From positions 44,206,001 to 44,270,000 of the forward strand of contig NC_088679.1 in the NCBI RefSeq assembly GCF_950023065.1: a stretch of 64,000 nt of DNA, read 5' to 3'. The DNA comes from Planococcus citri (lineage: Eukaryota; Arthropoda; Insecta; Hemiptera; Pseudococcidae). The position numbers and the translations under genes are program-made. The number at the start of each line of letters is the position of its first letter. The first letter of the stretch is position 1. This document shows positions 22,801 through 36,106 of the stretch, piece by piece. Below the pieces are notes generated by a model that worked only from the letters and a program-made list of their open reading frames with translations, made no database searches and was not told the DNA's origin.

Positions 22801-25800
22801 TTTTCAACTTTGCTAAATACCACGAGTAAAGGTGCCTCAAAAAAAAAACAAAGGTTAGGGTTAAGGTTTAGTTTTAGCTCTGGGGATCACTCTAAAAAAA
22901 ATGGTATTTGTTTAGAAGATTGACCAATCAGTAGCCGTTAAATAATGTAATCAATGCACAGCTTGTGTGCAGGCACCTTCACTTTTCAACAAAATTTTAA
23001 GCAAATTTTCAGCTTTGCTGGTTGAGTTGATTTCCAAGGAGATCCTTCGAAGGCATTTTTACTGTATAAATTAAAAATTGAAAATTAAAAAAAAAACATA
23101 TAAATCGCTGAAAATGTCAATTTTAGATTTTCAAAAATTCGCTAGAAATCGAAAAATCAATTTCGGGAGCTTCAATTTGGGGTTTTAGAGAATACATTTT
23201 CCAAAATTAGCGGTCCCACTAGAATCAGAAGCAGCAACCTCGAGAGGTTCCCTTGAAAGAAATGAAGGTCTTGACTCTTGAACCACAATAATGACTTTTA
23301 CTTGATCAACATTTTTGAATGAGTGGCTTCTGTTTTTTATAAGGCAAACTCAAAGTTTGATTTTCAAGAGTTTAACTGAGATTTGAGTTGGACACAGACA
23401 TGAATAAGATAAATAAGATGAATAATTATGATATGCTTTGGATATTATTGTGATAAATTTTTTATTTCTTACAGCCAATGAACGGGCAAATGGAGTTATT
23501 TTTTATTTAATTTGTAGCATTTCATCAGACAAACGTTTTTTGAATTTTTTCACTTTTGATGCTCGTTGACCACTGCTCCGTTTTGTAAGAATATCAAAAC
23601 TGCCTGTGAACCGAGAGTTTCATGTGGCATTTGAACCAGGGAGAAGAGACAGGACCATTGTACCGGTAGTTTTCAGAGTTGGAGATACATTATCGATGAT
23701 CAACAACTGGCTGTTCGATAGTTTAGTTAATTTCAAGTCGAAATTCAATGCATATGTAACTTGTGAGGGTACCAATAGCCAAGATAGGTACCGTTAACAT
23801 CACCCATGTGTTTTTCCTCAAAAGAGAAGAGAGATGTCCACAAAAGAAACACATTAGTGCTGCACTTGATTGCACCAACGATTCACTATCCATTGGCAGA
23901 TACATACTCGTAGTTACAAATACATAGGTACACGACATCTTCGAATTTGATATGTATAGGTAGGCAGAGGTACAGTGACTGTAGCATCGACCTGCAAAAA
24001 ACCTAACCCGTTTAATGTAAAAGCGAAACTTTGACGATTTTCAACGGGCACGTTTTATTCTTAAGCCGGCTAATACCTTTTTTGTTTTACATTAGCGTCG
24101 CTTTTCATTACAAGAAGGTCAAACAGAATTGGAAAAGAATCATCATCATGCTGCGGCCTAGAACTTGCAAACTCGTTGTAAAATGTTTACTATACAGTAA
24201 ATGTCATATTATGGGATTGCGATGGGAAAAAATACAGCATACACACAATCTGAAAATACGTCAGGACAGACGGTAATGAAAGTAGGATGCGATAATACGA
24301 GACGTGCATAGATAAGCCGTCTATGCAGACATGTTATTCGAACATTAGGTACCTATATAGTACCTACTATAGAATTCAGGTCAAATAAAAATAATACATC
24401 GTCTGCGGACTGCGCTGCGGTTGCCACAAATGCAATACTGCATCGTCGTGATTCTTATTATGCTTACTTTATTATATGCTACAATACAGTACACCTATAC
24501 TTAATACAGAGATACATCGAAACGCTCCGCAGATTCAGTAGACTAGCTTGTTTGGTAATTTCGCTCGCTGTTAAGTTCACGGTTAGGTCTAAATGATGTA
24601 ATCGGTATCAATTCCGATGTTGATATTTGTATACGTATAAGTTATGACTAGGTATGAACCGAAACATATCACGTGGTTCAGATTTTTGTTTTCAAATACG
24701 TACAAGGTGGCATTTTATTTTTACCTACATCAAACACCCATAATCTTTGATCGATTTCTGGGCAAGACAACCCATTTAGTTTTTATTCTTTCGAAAATTC
24801 AGTCAATAATCTACGTAAGTATGCAACTAATGAGGAATCTAAAAACAAATGCCAAAAATTTAATTGAACAGAAAACATAAAGTGAAATTCTTTAAAGATG
24901 ATTCCTTCCCCTCCTCTCACTTCAAAACAAGAGTTGGATGCCTCGTTTTCACGAAGTATATAGGTATACGTAGGATAATCATTTTCAAAATCCCTGCAGT
25001 CCCTGGTCACGTTATCTTGGAAGTGACTCCAACCAAACCCATAACTTAAATTTGATTAAAAAATTGATTCACCTAGTTCTTTCTCAGGACCCTTCATCTA
25101 GCCATCAACCGATATGCAACTCGTTGCACCAAACGGTAAACATTTAACAAACTAAACTGACTGATTTGATAAGGATGTAGCGGAACGAATGCAATAATTT
25201 TTATACTCTATTAGTTACACGTACGTATGTGGCTGAATCGTCTTACAACAAAATACGGATGTTTTAAATTTTATTAGCGAAGTATTATTAGAGAACCATT
25301 TTGGTGGCGAAATCTTCTGCTTCGCGGTTTCGTATTGAAACTACTTATGAAAGAATCTACGAGTAATTCAAGTATCCGCAAAATTCGGAATACACGAGTA
25401 CCTACCTAATCTGCGCATTTACGTCTTTTTTCTTATTTGTTTTTTGTTTCAATTTTTCGAATCATCTACATAAATTTACCGCATGACCAATTGCAGTTTT
25501 CCCCAACTACTTAAGATTTTAGCCAACCAGGTACCCACTTAATCAAAACACATTCGTCTGTAGATATATACCTCTTCTCTGAGATATAAATAGATAGGTA
25601 TAGCTTCTACGATCACATGCATCGGAATTCCCAAGTCTGAAGTAGAAATTTTACCTTAATCAGCAAAGCTCATGTTATGGTAACCATCTGATTTTCTCAA
25701 CATTTTCTAGAATTTAACTGATGTATGTAGTTGGTCAAAAATTCACTAAAACTGTACGCAGGATTTTCAAAGCATCAACTACAATAACCTACAAATGCTG

Positions 25801-28800
25801 AAATCAACTTTTGATGACTCTTTTAGAGCAATTTGAAAACTAGAATTCATTAGAACTGATTGTTTTTGAATTGTATTGTTGAGATGAAGTAATAATTACC
25901 TACCTATTAAAATCTTCGAAACTTTTTTAAAATTGTTTTTTCCCTTGTTTTGCAATCTTCATAAAATGTGAAAATAATTCAGTCAAATTCGTGCATTTGA
26001 TTTAGGTCAAATTCTTTGAAAAATCTTTGTTTATGCCTCAAGGTCAGCAACACGAGTGTTGGGGAGGAAAAAAAGGTCTTCAACCAGGTTCTCAGGAGTA
26101 TTACAAATTTCGGAACGCATAATTTTCAAACGAGAATTCAGCTGAGTTTTTCAAAATACATTTCTGAAAGATGAATAAGGCGTCTATAAGAAAAGACCAC
26201 CTAACCATACTTTGTAGTCGACAAATTTTATGGCGTGGAATTCTGTTTTCTTCATTTTTTCCCTAAGATCCATACTACTCACATTCAAAAATCGATTGTT
26301 GCTGATGAAAAAATGTAAAAAAATCAAATTTTTCATCACAAATACTTAATTGAGTTTTAATTTAGGTACATAATTTTCCAATTGCAACTCAAAACACGTA
26401 CATATGTATTTCAAAGACGAATGTCTCATCCTGAAAGAAAATGAATCACTCGCCTCATTCTAAAGATGAAAATTTTCATGCTCTACCGTTTTGTTTCTTT
26501 TCTTTTCATTTTTTTTTTCGTAATACTTACCCTACTTAATCCAATTTTTTTTAAAAAGTAAATTTATTGCAAAGAAAAATTGCAATGTTTTTCAATTTTA
26601 TTTCATTCAACACGCAATTCAATTCACAAAATGGATTATTCAGAGAAACCAACAGGGCCGCGCAGAGAAAATTCGGGGGGGGGGGGGAGAGGAAAGAAGA
26701 AAAAACGCAATTGATTCAATTTTTTTAAATCTAAATAGGGGATAATACCCCTTTCCCTCTTCTGGTAGGGCCTGGAAACCAAGGGCTCTACAGAAAAAAA
26801 ATGCAGAAAACCGATTTTTTTCTCAAAATCACTATCGAATGACTTTTTAAAATTTCGCGATACGTCAAAAAATTCAAGTCACTGCAAAGCGCATAACATG
26901 AGGTCGTTCAATTTGATCTACACATACTTACAATAGTCAGAAGAACAATTTTTGAAAAACAAAAAAAGGGAATCGCTCATAAAGAGTAAGTATTAAATTT
27001 CTCTGGAGAAATTTTCTTCAACAAATCACGTGCCAGATTTCAATGGTACATAACAAACGAGGAAAAAACCAATAAATCAAATTTTACATTTGAAAATTAC
27101 ATCGCATCGTAAAATAAAATATAAATCTATGCACAGAGTGAGGCAGCTGGCACATATGCAAAAAATATTTGCAACTATGGTACATCGAAGATATACTTTT
27201 CCGAATCATCTATAGGCTACATAATTATACTAAGAGATTTTACGACACAAAACAGAAAGCGTTAGAAATGGCTAAACCTCATTTATGAGAACAAATAGCA
27301 TGAACACGAGGAAAGAAAAAAATGTTATCGAATAGACTCGCGTTAAGAGTAGGAGTATTTGCAACTGAAGTTCATTCAAAAGGTGCATTGAATGCGGTAA
27401 TAATTCGAATATTACGTCGGTCGGTACCTATATTGTAAGTGTAACCATGGTATGCAATAAAAACTTGCACAAATGCACTTGGAGAAGTAAATATTTTTGC
27501 TGGCAAGTTTTTACTGTTGGTAGGCCTAATACAAGTATGTTACCTAGCTACCTACACAATTACACGATATAATATCTGTAAGTAGGTAAGGTCTTAAGAG
27601 CTGAGGTATCTACCAAGCTTTGTACGTAGGTAGCTAGGTCTAGGTATACAATACAAATAATGTTACGTATATCTCTAAACGTCAGATTTTCATTTACGTC
27701 TGTACAAATGTATAGCATATACTCGTACATATGTACTGCGTACATTAGGTACACCTAGATGGAAATGTCAAGATTGCATGCTGCCTCGTTGAGCTGGCTG
27801 GCGGTTGCAAATTAAACGTATAATTTGAGAAGACGCGGCCGCGGTCGCGACCGGTGCGGCGCGCCCGAAAGTGGACTTATTCGCGGTTACACGATAGCTC
27901 TCGGGCACGTTGCACCGCGTAGAAGTTGAAAGTGACTAATCAGGTAGCTGGAAAATACTTAAAAGATCAAACAAATAAAACAATGACTGAAACAGGCACA
28001 GGCACAGGCACAGCGTTCTCAAACGCGTATCGTGTACAACGGATAAAGAAGATAAAGCATAAAATTACTTCGGGCTAAGGAGCTAACAACCGCGTAAAGA
28101 TGAATTTTTTCACTACCAAGGAGAACTAGTTCGTTAGCCAGTCGTTGATAGCGTTTTAAGGAGGAAACCACAATATACCGAGCAATTTTTATTTATTCCT
28201 TTTTCCGGCTAGTATCGATTCCATACACCGCACCGCAATCAATTTTTAGATCAAAATATACCCAGGTAAATGACACGATATTGTAAAACACGAGTAGGCT
28301 ATACCTACTTATAGAAATATGCATTTTCGTATAGAGATATCCGTATTACGAAATTTTCCATTTCGTATTTCATTTTATAGGTATATTCGACAGTAAAAAA
28401 TTTCGTAACGAAAAAAAAAAATCTTCAAGATTACCTATTCTAATGATATGTATTTAACATAAAAATAAACCGTGTAAAATCGTAATAAATGAATGCCTTA
28501 GAAATTCCGTTCATCGTTGCATCTTGATTTACCATTTTTATTTTTTACCTTTCTAAAGCACACGGTGTTGGTATTTAAATTACAATACACAGGTAGGTAC
28601 TCTCTACATGTGCTATCGATTTGTTAAAATTAGATCATTGATACGTTTCGGTAGAAAATTTGTCTCGCAATTTGACGTCCGCGACGCTGCTCAACACATA
28701 TGAGTGAGTACGAGTATATGTGCAATCTACCGAAGAGAGCTATAGGTAGTAGGTACATCCTTTTTCTATTAAGATAACATTCTGCTGGGTAAAATTACGA

Positions 28801-31800
28801 TATTGTAGATGCCCTAATGGTCCAATACGCTTACTAATCTAATCCAGCCTAATGTACTTTTAATGCTCTTTACTATAGGTACCTACGTAAGACAAACCTA
28901 ACAAATTGTTCTGTCGTACAGTCAGAGAACAATTCACCATATCGAAATGTCAACACTAATTCGACCACCTCACCTTAAAAACCAGAGAAGTGATTCAAAT
29001 CAATGAACCATGATGTTTCTTCTTTGTTTTCTTACACATTTTGTGCACAAAAAAAATTATTTCGAAAAAACGAAGATCCTAGAGTTTGATTTCATCGACC
29101 ATTACCTACCTACTACGATACAACGATATCTTCGCGACGAGATAAGAAAGTTGTCTACCTATTCATCGAAATGGTTTATTAATGAGATTTACAAATAAAC
29201 TGCACCGCTGGAGTTATTCGCTGAAACGAAACAGAAGTGAATGGAACAAAAAACTGTTCCAAATTTTTTGTCATCGAATGAAGGAAAAAAATTGTAGTAA
29301 AAGTGCAACTCGTATCTAGGTTTGACGCGGTTTGACAAAATCTTAAAGTGAGAGAGCTGAAGTAAAAATAGAAGACGTACGATGGTCAGACTAAATAAAT
29401 AAAAATAATTTTTGGAAATGCAGACTGGGATCCAACCTAAGCCAAACTCAGGTTATTCTCAAATTTTAGGAAAATTTATACGAGAGATTATCAGTTGCGA
29501 GAGAGGCAGATATGTTCCGGAGCTAACAATACAAACTTTGGAGTAACGATTAACAGAAAAACTCTTCCACAAACTCTTCCTATTTCTTCAGCGCAAAAAG
29601 TTACGTGATCCATTGAATTTTCAAATTTGCGGCTCGATGCATTGAAATTTTTGTCTACCTTCGACAATGAAGGCGATCAGCATTTAAAAATCGAAAAAAC
29701 ACGAAGAAAATTTTCAATTTATAATAAGGTCTTCCAATTTTAAAAATGGACAAATAATTTTTAGAATCTTTGTAAAATTTTTCTTTACCTACAAGATCCA
29801 CCGCTCGATTTTCATTCAGGTTCATAGAAATTTGTTTGGTGAAGCGATAAGAAAAATTTTCAGGCATTTTTCTGGAAATCTCTTTACAAAGAATCAAGAT
29901 AGTCAAATATATTCTCAGATTTTTTTCCAGTGCATCATTAAAACATCATGTTCACCGAAATGAAAGGCAATAGCAATTTTGCTATCACCCAGTGCAATCT
30001 CAATTTTTTTCAATCATTCGACTCGAGGTTTTGGTCTTTAAATTTTGTAATCAGCTTTCAATCAAAAAATAGACTCAATTTCTAGATAAAATATTCACAA
30101 TATGATTAAATACATGAATTATAACACGATTATATCAAATAGGCAAACTTTTAAAATTCAGAAATTTCTGGTGTCCTTTCTCATTTGGGTAAAAAAACCT
30201 CAATACGAAGTGAAAATAGATTATTTCATCTTCCAGTTTTCTGACTTCTTCAATATTAGGTACCTCATTTAATGATATTTTTTTTTCCATTGAAACTTCT
30301 AGTTGGGAAAAAGGCAAAAGTAAGAAAAAGTCAGTCTTTGGAGCAACATTTGAATTATTGTTTGATTTATGCAGAGGATGACGAGTGAATTGAAAAGATA
30401 CGGGAATTGAAAAATTTCTTCTAAAGATGGAGGAGGGAAGAGAGTAATATACCGTGAATCAAATTAAATTCTTTCAAAAAGCTTCCCAAAAACCCACAAA
30501 CATGCGACTTTCTGTTAATCCTAAACAATCACAAAGGCAGATCATCCATCCACAATAAGAGACAGAAGCTGAGAGGACAAGAGGAAGAGCAAGAGTAGTA
30601 TCAGGTTCATAATGGAGTAAGAGACGGACGTGTACGTAGTATTGTATCGAGAATCTCAACGTAAATATTCTTCCAAGAAGTAATGAAGCCAGCATCAAAA
30701 TGCGCTGAAAATTCATAGGTACGTTCCTTATCAATCGTATACCTAAATGACTTCTTTTTTTTTACAATCCAAGCACCTAGTTTATTTATTTATGTATTTA
30801 CATATTTATTTTTCGAAGCATCGTGTGATATGCTTTATCGAATTTCATTTATCATTTTAATACACCCCAGTAGTTTCCAGGCAGTGAAGAACAAAGAACA
30901 AAAGACAAAATGAAGGAATTTAATTCGAAATACCTATATTGGAAATTTCCTAACGACTAATCTTAATTTCATGATACATATAGAAAAAAAAGTACCTATC
31001 ACAAAACATGCTTCGGAGAATTTCATTCATCATTCTCATTCGTTGAGGTGCATTATACCAGGTATTAAAGACACACTTGGATGATTTAAATATTAATAAG
31101 ACAGACACGAGGTAGATAAGAAAATATTGGCTTTCAAATAGACTCATTTGTTTAAAACGACACAATTTCCTAACATACCTATTTGAAATTTGAATGAAAA
31201 ATGTCAATTTTTATAACAGTTGATGAAGAAAATGTAGGTAAAGTATGACTTCTCATTGGCCAAAAAATTTTGATGATTTTTTTGGGGCGATGGGGAGGAG
31301 AAGACGATATCAAAATGTTTCTCAATCCACCTATAATTCCTATACTCAATGCACTCTTGCACTCTAAGAATTAATTTCAATGAAACTTCCACCCGCGTTT
31401 TTCGAAATCGAAAATTCCTTCACTTTTTTTTTAATGTCACATAGGAGGTTCTTTTGTCATTATCGGTCAAAAAAATGACAAAATGCCAAGGTCACTTAAT
31501 GTCTTTTCAAAAAACAAGGCACATTTTTTTTTGTGTCTCAAATTGGTATTTGATAATTAAATAAGCAGCGATTTTTATTTTTCTCCTGAAATCGGCATTC
31601 GGAAAACTTGAAAATTGAAATTACTCTACTATCTATTACCGAGCTATAAACTGCGCTACGAGTCATTAAAATACAATCGATTGGAAACAGATCGTCATCG
31701 TTTGCTTCTAAAAAAATAAACGAAAAAAATTCAAGGCCGATAATTCGTTTAAGCAGAAATAATCGTAATTTCAAGTTCAAGAACTAATCGTGAAAATTCA

Positions 31801-34800
31801 AAAGAATCTACGTAGGAATGCAACAGGGAAGAAAAACAATTAAAATGCCAATATACTCGCCGAAAAAGCAAACAAAAAACAGAAATTTTTGACAAATATT
31901 GTTTTCACAAAATGCATAGGTAGGTAATAGGTATCTATCTATCTACTCGTATAAGAAGACATTGTTTATTTAATAACCATCGTGTATCTTTAGTACATAC
32001 TACATTACACATACCTACGTATTTCAGTCATTTACTCGTATCCAGGCCTTTTTTGTCACTTCTTTTTAGGGGACACACTAATTCTCGAAAATTGTGAGTC
32101 CGCAATTTCATGTACCCTCTCTTCACCCCAAACATCCAAACAGAAATGATTTTCATCCCATCTGTTGACAACGTCTTCTTTTTGCTCCAAAACTATCAAA
32201 TAAAAGTCCTGTTTTTTGCCAAACTTGCTTATAAAGTTCTGCTTTGTTTTTTTTTTTTGCCAAATTATCCCTAATTTTTGAAAAAGTTTTCAAAAAGTGG
32301 TAATTTCTGGGGGAAAATGCTAAAAAGCGTCAATTTTTGGCAAAATAGTCAAGAACTGTAAATTTTTCGCACAATTGTCAGAAAGAGTTCATTTAATAAA
32401 ATTGTTAAAATGGTCGTAATTTTTACTAAAAATTGCCAAGTTTTGCACTTTTTTTTTGGCCGAATCACCCAAAAAGCAATGATTTTTGTCTTATTGTCTG
32501 CCTAAAAATCATTTTTTTGCATCGAAGTTTGCCAAACAAAAGACATGTTTCTTACAAAGTTGCTTAAAAACTTGTTTTCTTGTCAAATTTTATTTTCCTC
32601 CCCAAATTCTTTCATTATTTGTAGGTAGCTTTTATAGCAATTTTTCAATATTTTTGACATCCCCCCCGTGTTCCTTTACAAAAAAAGTCCTGCTTGTATT
32701 ACAAAGCAAACTACAACACTCATATTTGTTTTCGCACCTGACTGATTATTTTGAATGCTAACATCTAGCCATTATGTATATTTTGTACATATACGAATTA
32801 CGAATATAAACATTATAACGTAAACACATCTACTTTACTTTTAACACATGGCATCAGCCTACATGAGAAACAATCATCAAGTAAAAATGGACACACGCGA
32901 TACAAAGAAAGCAAAAGAAAGTAGGTACTACACCCACACCACATTACACTACAATACACATTCATGATACTCGTATCAGGCAAGTAATATCTATTAGGTA
33001 CCGTATACTGAAATTTTTTGAACCACATGTGTGATTGAAATAACCACAAAAAAACATCAAGCCCTACTTTTATGATCATGATTTGAATTAGAATCCCAAA
33101 CAAATTTGATCATATCAAAAATAGGTAAATGTAAAATATCTCATCGAAAGTATAATTTTAGGTTCATAAACCTACACGGTGGAAAAATCATCGCTCAACG
33201 AAGCATCATTAAGATGTCGATTATTCTCACAATTATAACGATATCTTGTAAAAGGCATCTCTATTACGTACCTCTTTATCAAGATGCAACAAAAGCAATT
33301 TAACATTCACTATCATATAAAATATGCAGAGCACTGCTGGTCATCATTTCACTTTTACATACAAAAGAAATCAGGAAAAGTGAAAAAAGAAAATATTAAT
33401 TTTTCAGTTTTTTCAAGCGCCAGAAAAATTTTCATCTCCTAAAACAATGGAGCTGGAAGAGGCTTGAAACATAGGATCACTAAAGAACTACATAGTTGAT
33501 CCTTCCATGGGAAAAAATATAAGCTCACATTTCAACTAGACATCACTTTTTAAAATTTGTTTTACAAATATTTCTGTCTCTCGTGGTTTTTTGAAGAAAG
33601 GAAATCTAACTATACCTTCAAATGCTGGCAAATATATCCTGCAACTTCAATCGAATTGAACGTTTTCGAAAAAATTCTAGTTCTCATCGTGTAGGTAGGT
33701 ACACAATGACACGAATTTCTAAAACTAGGAACGTACGAATATTATGTTGGGAATTCCAAACCAGATACAATCTTTCATTTCTCTATTTCTGATTCATAAT
33801 ACAAACCGTGGTGATTTTCAGAATGTTATTCAAGAACTACGTACACCTCTTGTTCATTCAAAATAAGTTTTACGCTTTTTCAACACATTCACACACAGAT
33901 TTTTTCAGTTTAAAAAATAAATTCACGAATGATATTTAATTTATACAAATAATTTTCGTTCATTTACTTTTTAGTACATATTTCGGAGTTGTCGAATGAT
34001 TGAAAACTACCGATAATTCGATAAGGAAAAGAAACCATTTTTTTTTTTTTGTGAATTACATTTTTAAAAAATGAAGAAAGTGGAGAGATGACATAACATA
34101 TGAGTGCATAATGTTTGAATAAATCAATTTAAATGTTTTAATATCTACTTCTCAAACTACAGAGTACATAATGTATATAAGTAGGTACATATTCGTTTTT
34201 TGAAAAAATGTTCGTAATAATTTGATGAAAAATTGAAAACAAAGTCTGCTAATAGTTATAAATAATGAAAAAATATTGTTTCAATGCCTTTTAATCTTTA
34301 AAAGAAATCGAAAATTATCAATAGGTACAATGTACATAATGTATAACTCCAGCGTTAATGTTTACGAGGACGATAAATCACAGAACATCACTGACCTACC
34401 ACAATACTGATCAATGCAACCATAAAGAAAATCCGAATGAGGAAGTCAGGATGTGGCCGAACATTTACAACGTTTCATTCAATACTATCTCTTTTACTAA
34501 CAAATGAATTGTTTTACCAAGGTCGATTAATTGTAAACAATTGAAAAGACTCACCTTACTTGTTAGTACATATAATAAGGCAGGCTATTGAATTCTCAAA
34601 TGTTCACCAGTCGCCTTCATCTTGAAAATTTCAATAATGTAGTTAGGTATAGGTAGGTAGGTAAGTACAAAGGAAAAATGTTGGTATGAACAGACTGTCT
34701 ATTTTTCGTTAATTTTTCAATTTCAAAGTCATTTAAATGTTCCTCCACAAAAAAGAGTTTCCATGAGTATAGATCGACACTTGGCAAAGTAAAACTAAAT

Positions 34801-35982
34801 TCAAATTAATATTTGAAGCGATGAGTTTTCAAGCTAAATTGAATTAGACTTTGGATGCGAGAATGATTATACTCGTAAGTTCAACAAAATATTTATACGT
34901 TATCTTACTTATTCCAACGAAAAAGAAAAAAAATTAACGTCTAATAACGCTCAACAAGGTACCATCAAGTTTTCTCAGAATATTCATCCAACCATCTCTT
35001 AGATGGATACCTTTGAATACTTAATAATAACGCTCTCATTCAGCTAGGTAGATTATGTATAATCGAATATCTCGTACAAAAACATCGAGAACATACTTAA
35101 AACTGGTGGGTATAGGTTGAATCGAATTACCTAACACGCACTCAAGTTCTCAAGTCTCAACAACCAGCAACTCGTATATCTAAGTATACCTACATATAAA
35201 AAGGGGTGAAGCGGAACAATATACTCGTCAGCTGAAATATCAACTTGGGAACTGCGAATGCTACGCATATCGCTTAATTTTTAATTAAGGAAGAACGAAG
35301 CGAAGAACTGGATAATTCAGTTTGTTTCCAAATCGATTTTTGCATACTGAGTAAACATGAATTTGGAATTTCCAAGTCAACGAGCCCCATTTACCGGTAC
35401 CAGAAATTATACAGCCATGGTAATAACGTGTTTGCTCTCTTAAATGCTCATAATTTAACTAATCTATTTCAAAAGAGATTTTTGCCTTTTTTCAATCAAA
35501 GGATCGAAAAAAATGATCAAAAATTTGAATCCATTTTGCATAGCTCATATTCTGGTACGTTTTTGAAATGTAGCGGTGAATTCAAATCCAGAAGTAAATT
35601 TCTAAGGGTCTTACATGATGGGAAATTATCAAAGGTTATCCTATCTTCAGATCTACATCACTCAACTACGTATAAGACGAAAAATTGATATCACAACTAC
35701 TCATCACCAAAAAAAGTTAGGTAGGTACATATTTATAAAAAAAATCGCAGCATGCTCAGATATACTATTTTCATTGCAGTTGATGAACGTCATAGACCTT
35801 GAATTTTACACGTTATCACTATTACCTAATCGTGTTAAGATCTACTTAAGTACATATAACTAACTTACGTATGTAGGAATTGTCAAATATTATTAGTACA
35901 TATATAGTAATAAAAACATACCTTGCAAAACGAAAAAATAAATAAATCCAAAGATCGCTAAAATGAACAATTTTCTTGACAT
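13878..35982 (-). CDS. Secreted nine-domain follistatin/agrin-type Kazal protein (probable serine protease inhibitor)
   Basis: Ten coding exons on the minus strand: 35982-35922 (signal peptide), 17667-17536, 17137-16990, 16893-16732, 16514-16371, 15076-14906, 14822-14661, 14574-14452, 14372-14196, 14109-13878. They total 1512 nt (503 aa). Residues 1-20 (MSRKLFILAIFGFIYFFVLQ) form a signal peptide with a hydrophobic core. Nine Kazal units follow, each with the pattern C-x3/4-C-x7/9-(V/I/T)CG(S/T)D..x..Y..x..C-x6-C and a sixth Cys about 12-15 residues on, often after LAHLGKC- or VPMAFC-type strands, as in follistatin and agrin. From exon 3 on, every intron is in phase 2, most right after the fifth Cys. 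Domain 7 is split by an extra intron (exon 8/9). Intron 1 is 18.25 kb; exon 1 ends with one base and exon 2 supplies the other two (G|AA, Glu), so the join is in frame. There is no transmembrane segment. Predicted P1 residues vary widely, so inhibition is inferred, not shown. The signal exon assignment is the least certain part. Confidence 0.85.
15077..16370. other. Intron 5 of the Kazal gene
   Basis: This 1.29-kb intron lies between the fourth and fifth Kazal units. It contains GCCTATTTTGAA near 15184 and its inverse TTCAAAATAGGC near 15613. These could be worn ends of an inserted element, but no target duplication is evident. No open frame in it resembles a Kazal unit, so I see no lost domain exon. 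Confidence 0.5.
19087..19922. mobile_element. Degraded repeat element with GCCCTCGCTTCGCTCGGGC units
   Basis: The GC-rich motif GCCCTCGCTTCGCTCGGGC occurs three times (19184-19202, 19357-19375, 19517-19535; the second copy has changes), 160-173 bases apart. Each copy is followed by similar AT-rich text containing ATTAAAATCGATGTT-type sequence, so these are diverged tandem units. The right end reads GGCTATGCCACTG; its inverse CAGTGGCATAGCC resembles a terminus common in arthropod non-autonomous DNA elements. A GGGGGCAATTGCCCCC palindrome lies just inside it. I could not define the left end or a target duplication, so the left boundary is approximate. Confidence 0.4.
26653..26774. mobile_element. 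hAT-like MITE with perfect 8-bp target duplication
   Basis: A 122-bp insertion begins CAGGGCCGCGCAGAG and ends with GGTAGGGCCTG (inverse CAGGCCCTACC). It is flanked on both sides by GAAACCAA (26645-26652 and 26775-26782). An 8-bp duplication and a CAGGG(C)C end are the signature of hAT-superfamily elements. The interior includes a run of 13 G (26675-26687), and no coding sequence. The intact duplication suggests a fairly recent insertion. Confidence 0.75.
27825..27925. promoter_or_regulatory. CpG-dense island within the Kazal gene's first intron
   Basis: By eye about 18 CpG dinucleotides fall in roughly 95 bases, against a strongly AT-rich background. The block contains GCGGCCGC, the perfect 12-bp palindrome CGGTCGCGACCG (27842-27853) and GGCGCGCC. 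On the plus strand it is followed by an AUG frame of 31 codons (27983-28078) with a triple ACAGGC repeat, and by a consensus 5' splice site CCCAG|GTAAAT at 28265/28266. This is what a promoter plus first exon would look like, though an enhancer or insulator fits too. Confidence 0.35.
32170..32640. repeat. Degenerate AT-rich tandem repeat (TTGCCAAA/TTTTTGGCAAAA type)
   Basis: A unit of roughly 25-45 bases containing TTTTT-GCCAAA or GGCAAAAT-GTCA is repeated many times with heavy divergence. Examples are TTTTTTGCCAAACTTGC, AATTTTTGGCAAAATAG and AAAAATTGCCAAG. The period is irregular and no ends of an enclosing transposon can be defined, although CAGGCCTTTTTT near 32045 resembles a DNA-element end. 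Open frames here reflect the repeat, not a gene. Confidence 0.4.
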
Positions 35983-36100
35983 GGTAGCGATTTTGTTCAC
36001 GTCAAGAGAAAAACATATAGGAAGGATAAAAACTAAAACTAAAACAACACGGTCATAGTTTACGATAAAATTTTTCGAAAAAGATAAACAGCAGTTACGA

Positions 36101-36106
36101 AACTGA
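36101..36106 (-). promoter_or_regulatory. Candidate initiator (TCAGTT) of the Kazal gene
   Basis: Read on the minus strand, GTTCAGTTTCG at about 120 bases before the Kazal start codon matches the arthropod initiator TCAGTT. A CpG-containing block (CGAACGTTCGCGGCCGG, 36119-36135) lies just upstream in the transcription direction. No TATA box is placed at -30. The match is short and could be chance; it is simply the best candidate in the expected place. Confidence 0.3.

Larger units (their letters stand above)
17668..35921. other. 18.25-kb first intron of the Kazal gene
   Basis: Apart from the repeats, the hAT-like MITE and the CpG-dense island listed separately, this stretch is AT-rich sequence with stop-dense frames. 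I found no exon with recognisable protein similarity on either strand. Short motifs TACTCGTA/ACGAGTA and TAGGTA/TACCTA recur throughout. The intron is over 70 times longer than the introns of the neighbouring housekeeping genes, so it could host enhancers, alternative first exons or an unrecognised nested transcript. Confidence 0.6.

Noticed and set aside
22850..22875. GGTTAGGGTTAAGG resembling telomeric TTAGG repeats
   Set aside because: Only two imperfect units, with no array.
22821..22990. GGTGCCTCA and AGGCACC as possible terminal repeats of a small element
   Set aside because: Only about 7 bases match and no target duplication was found.
27835..27866. NotI- and AscI-type octamers close together, considered as cloning-vector contamination
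   Set aside because: The surrounding sequence is continuous AT-rich insect-like DNA with the usual TAGGTA and ACGAGTA words and no polylinker; a natural CpG island is simpler.
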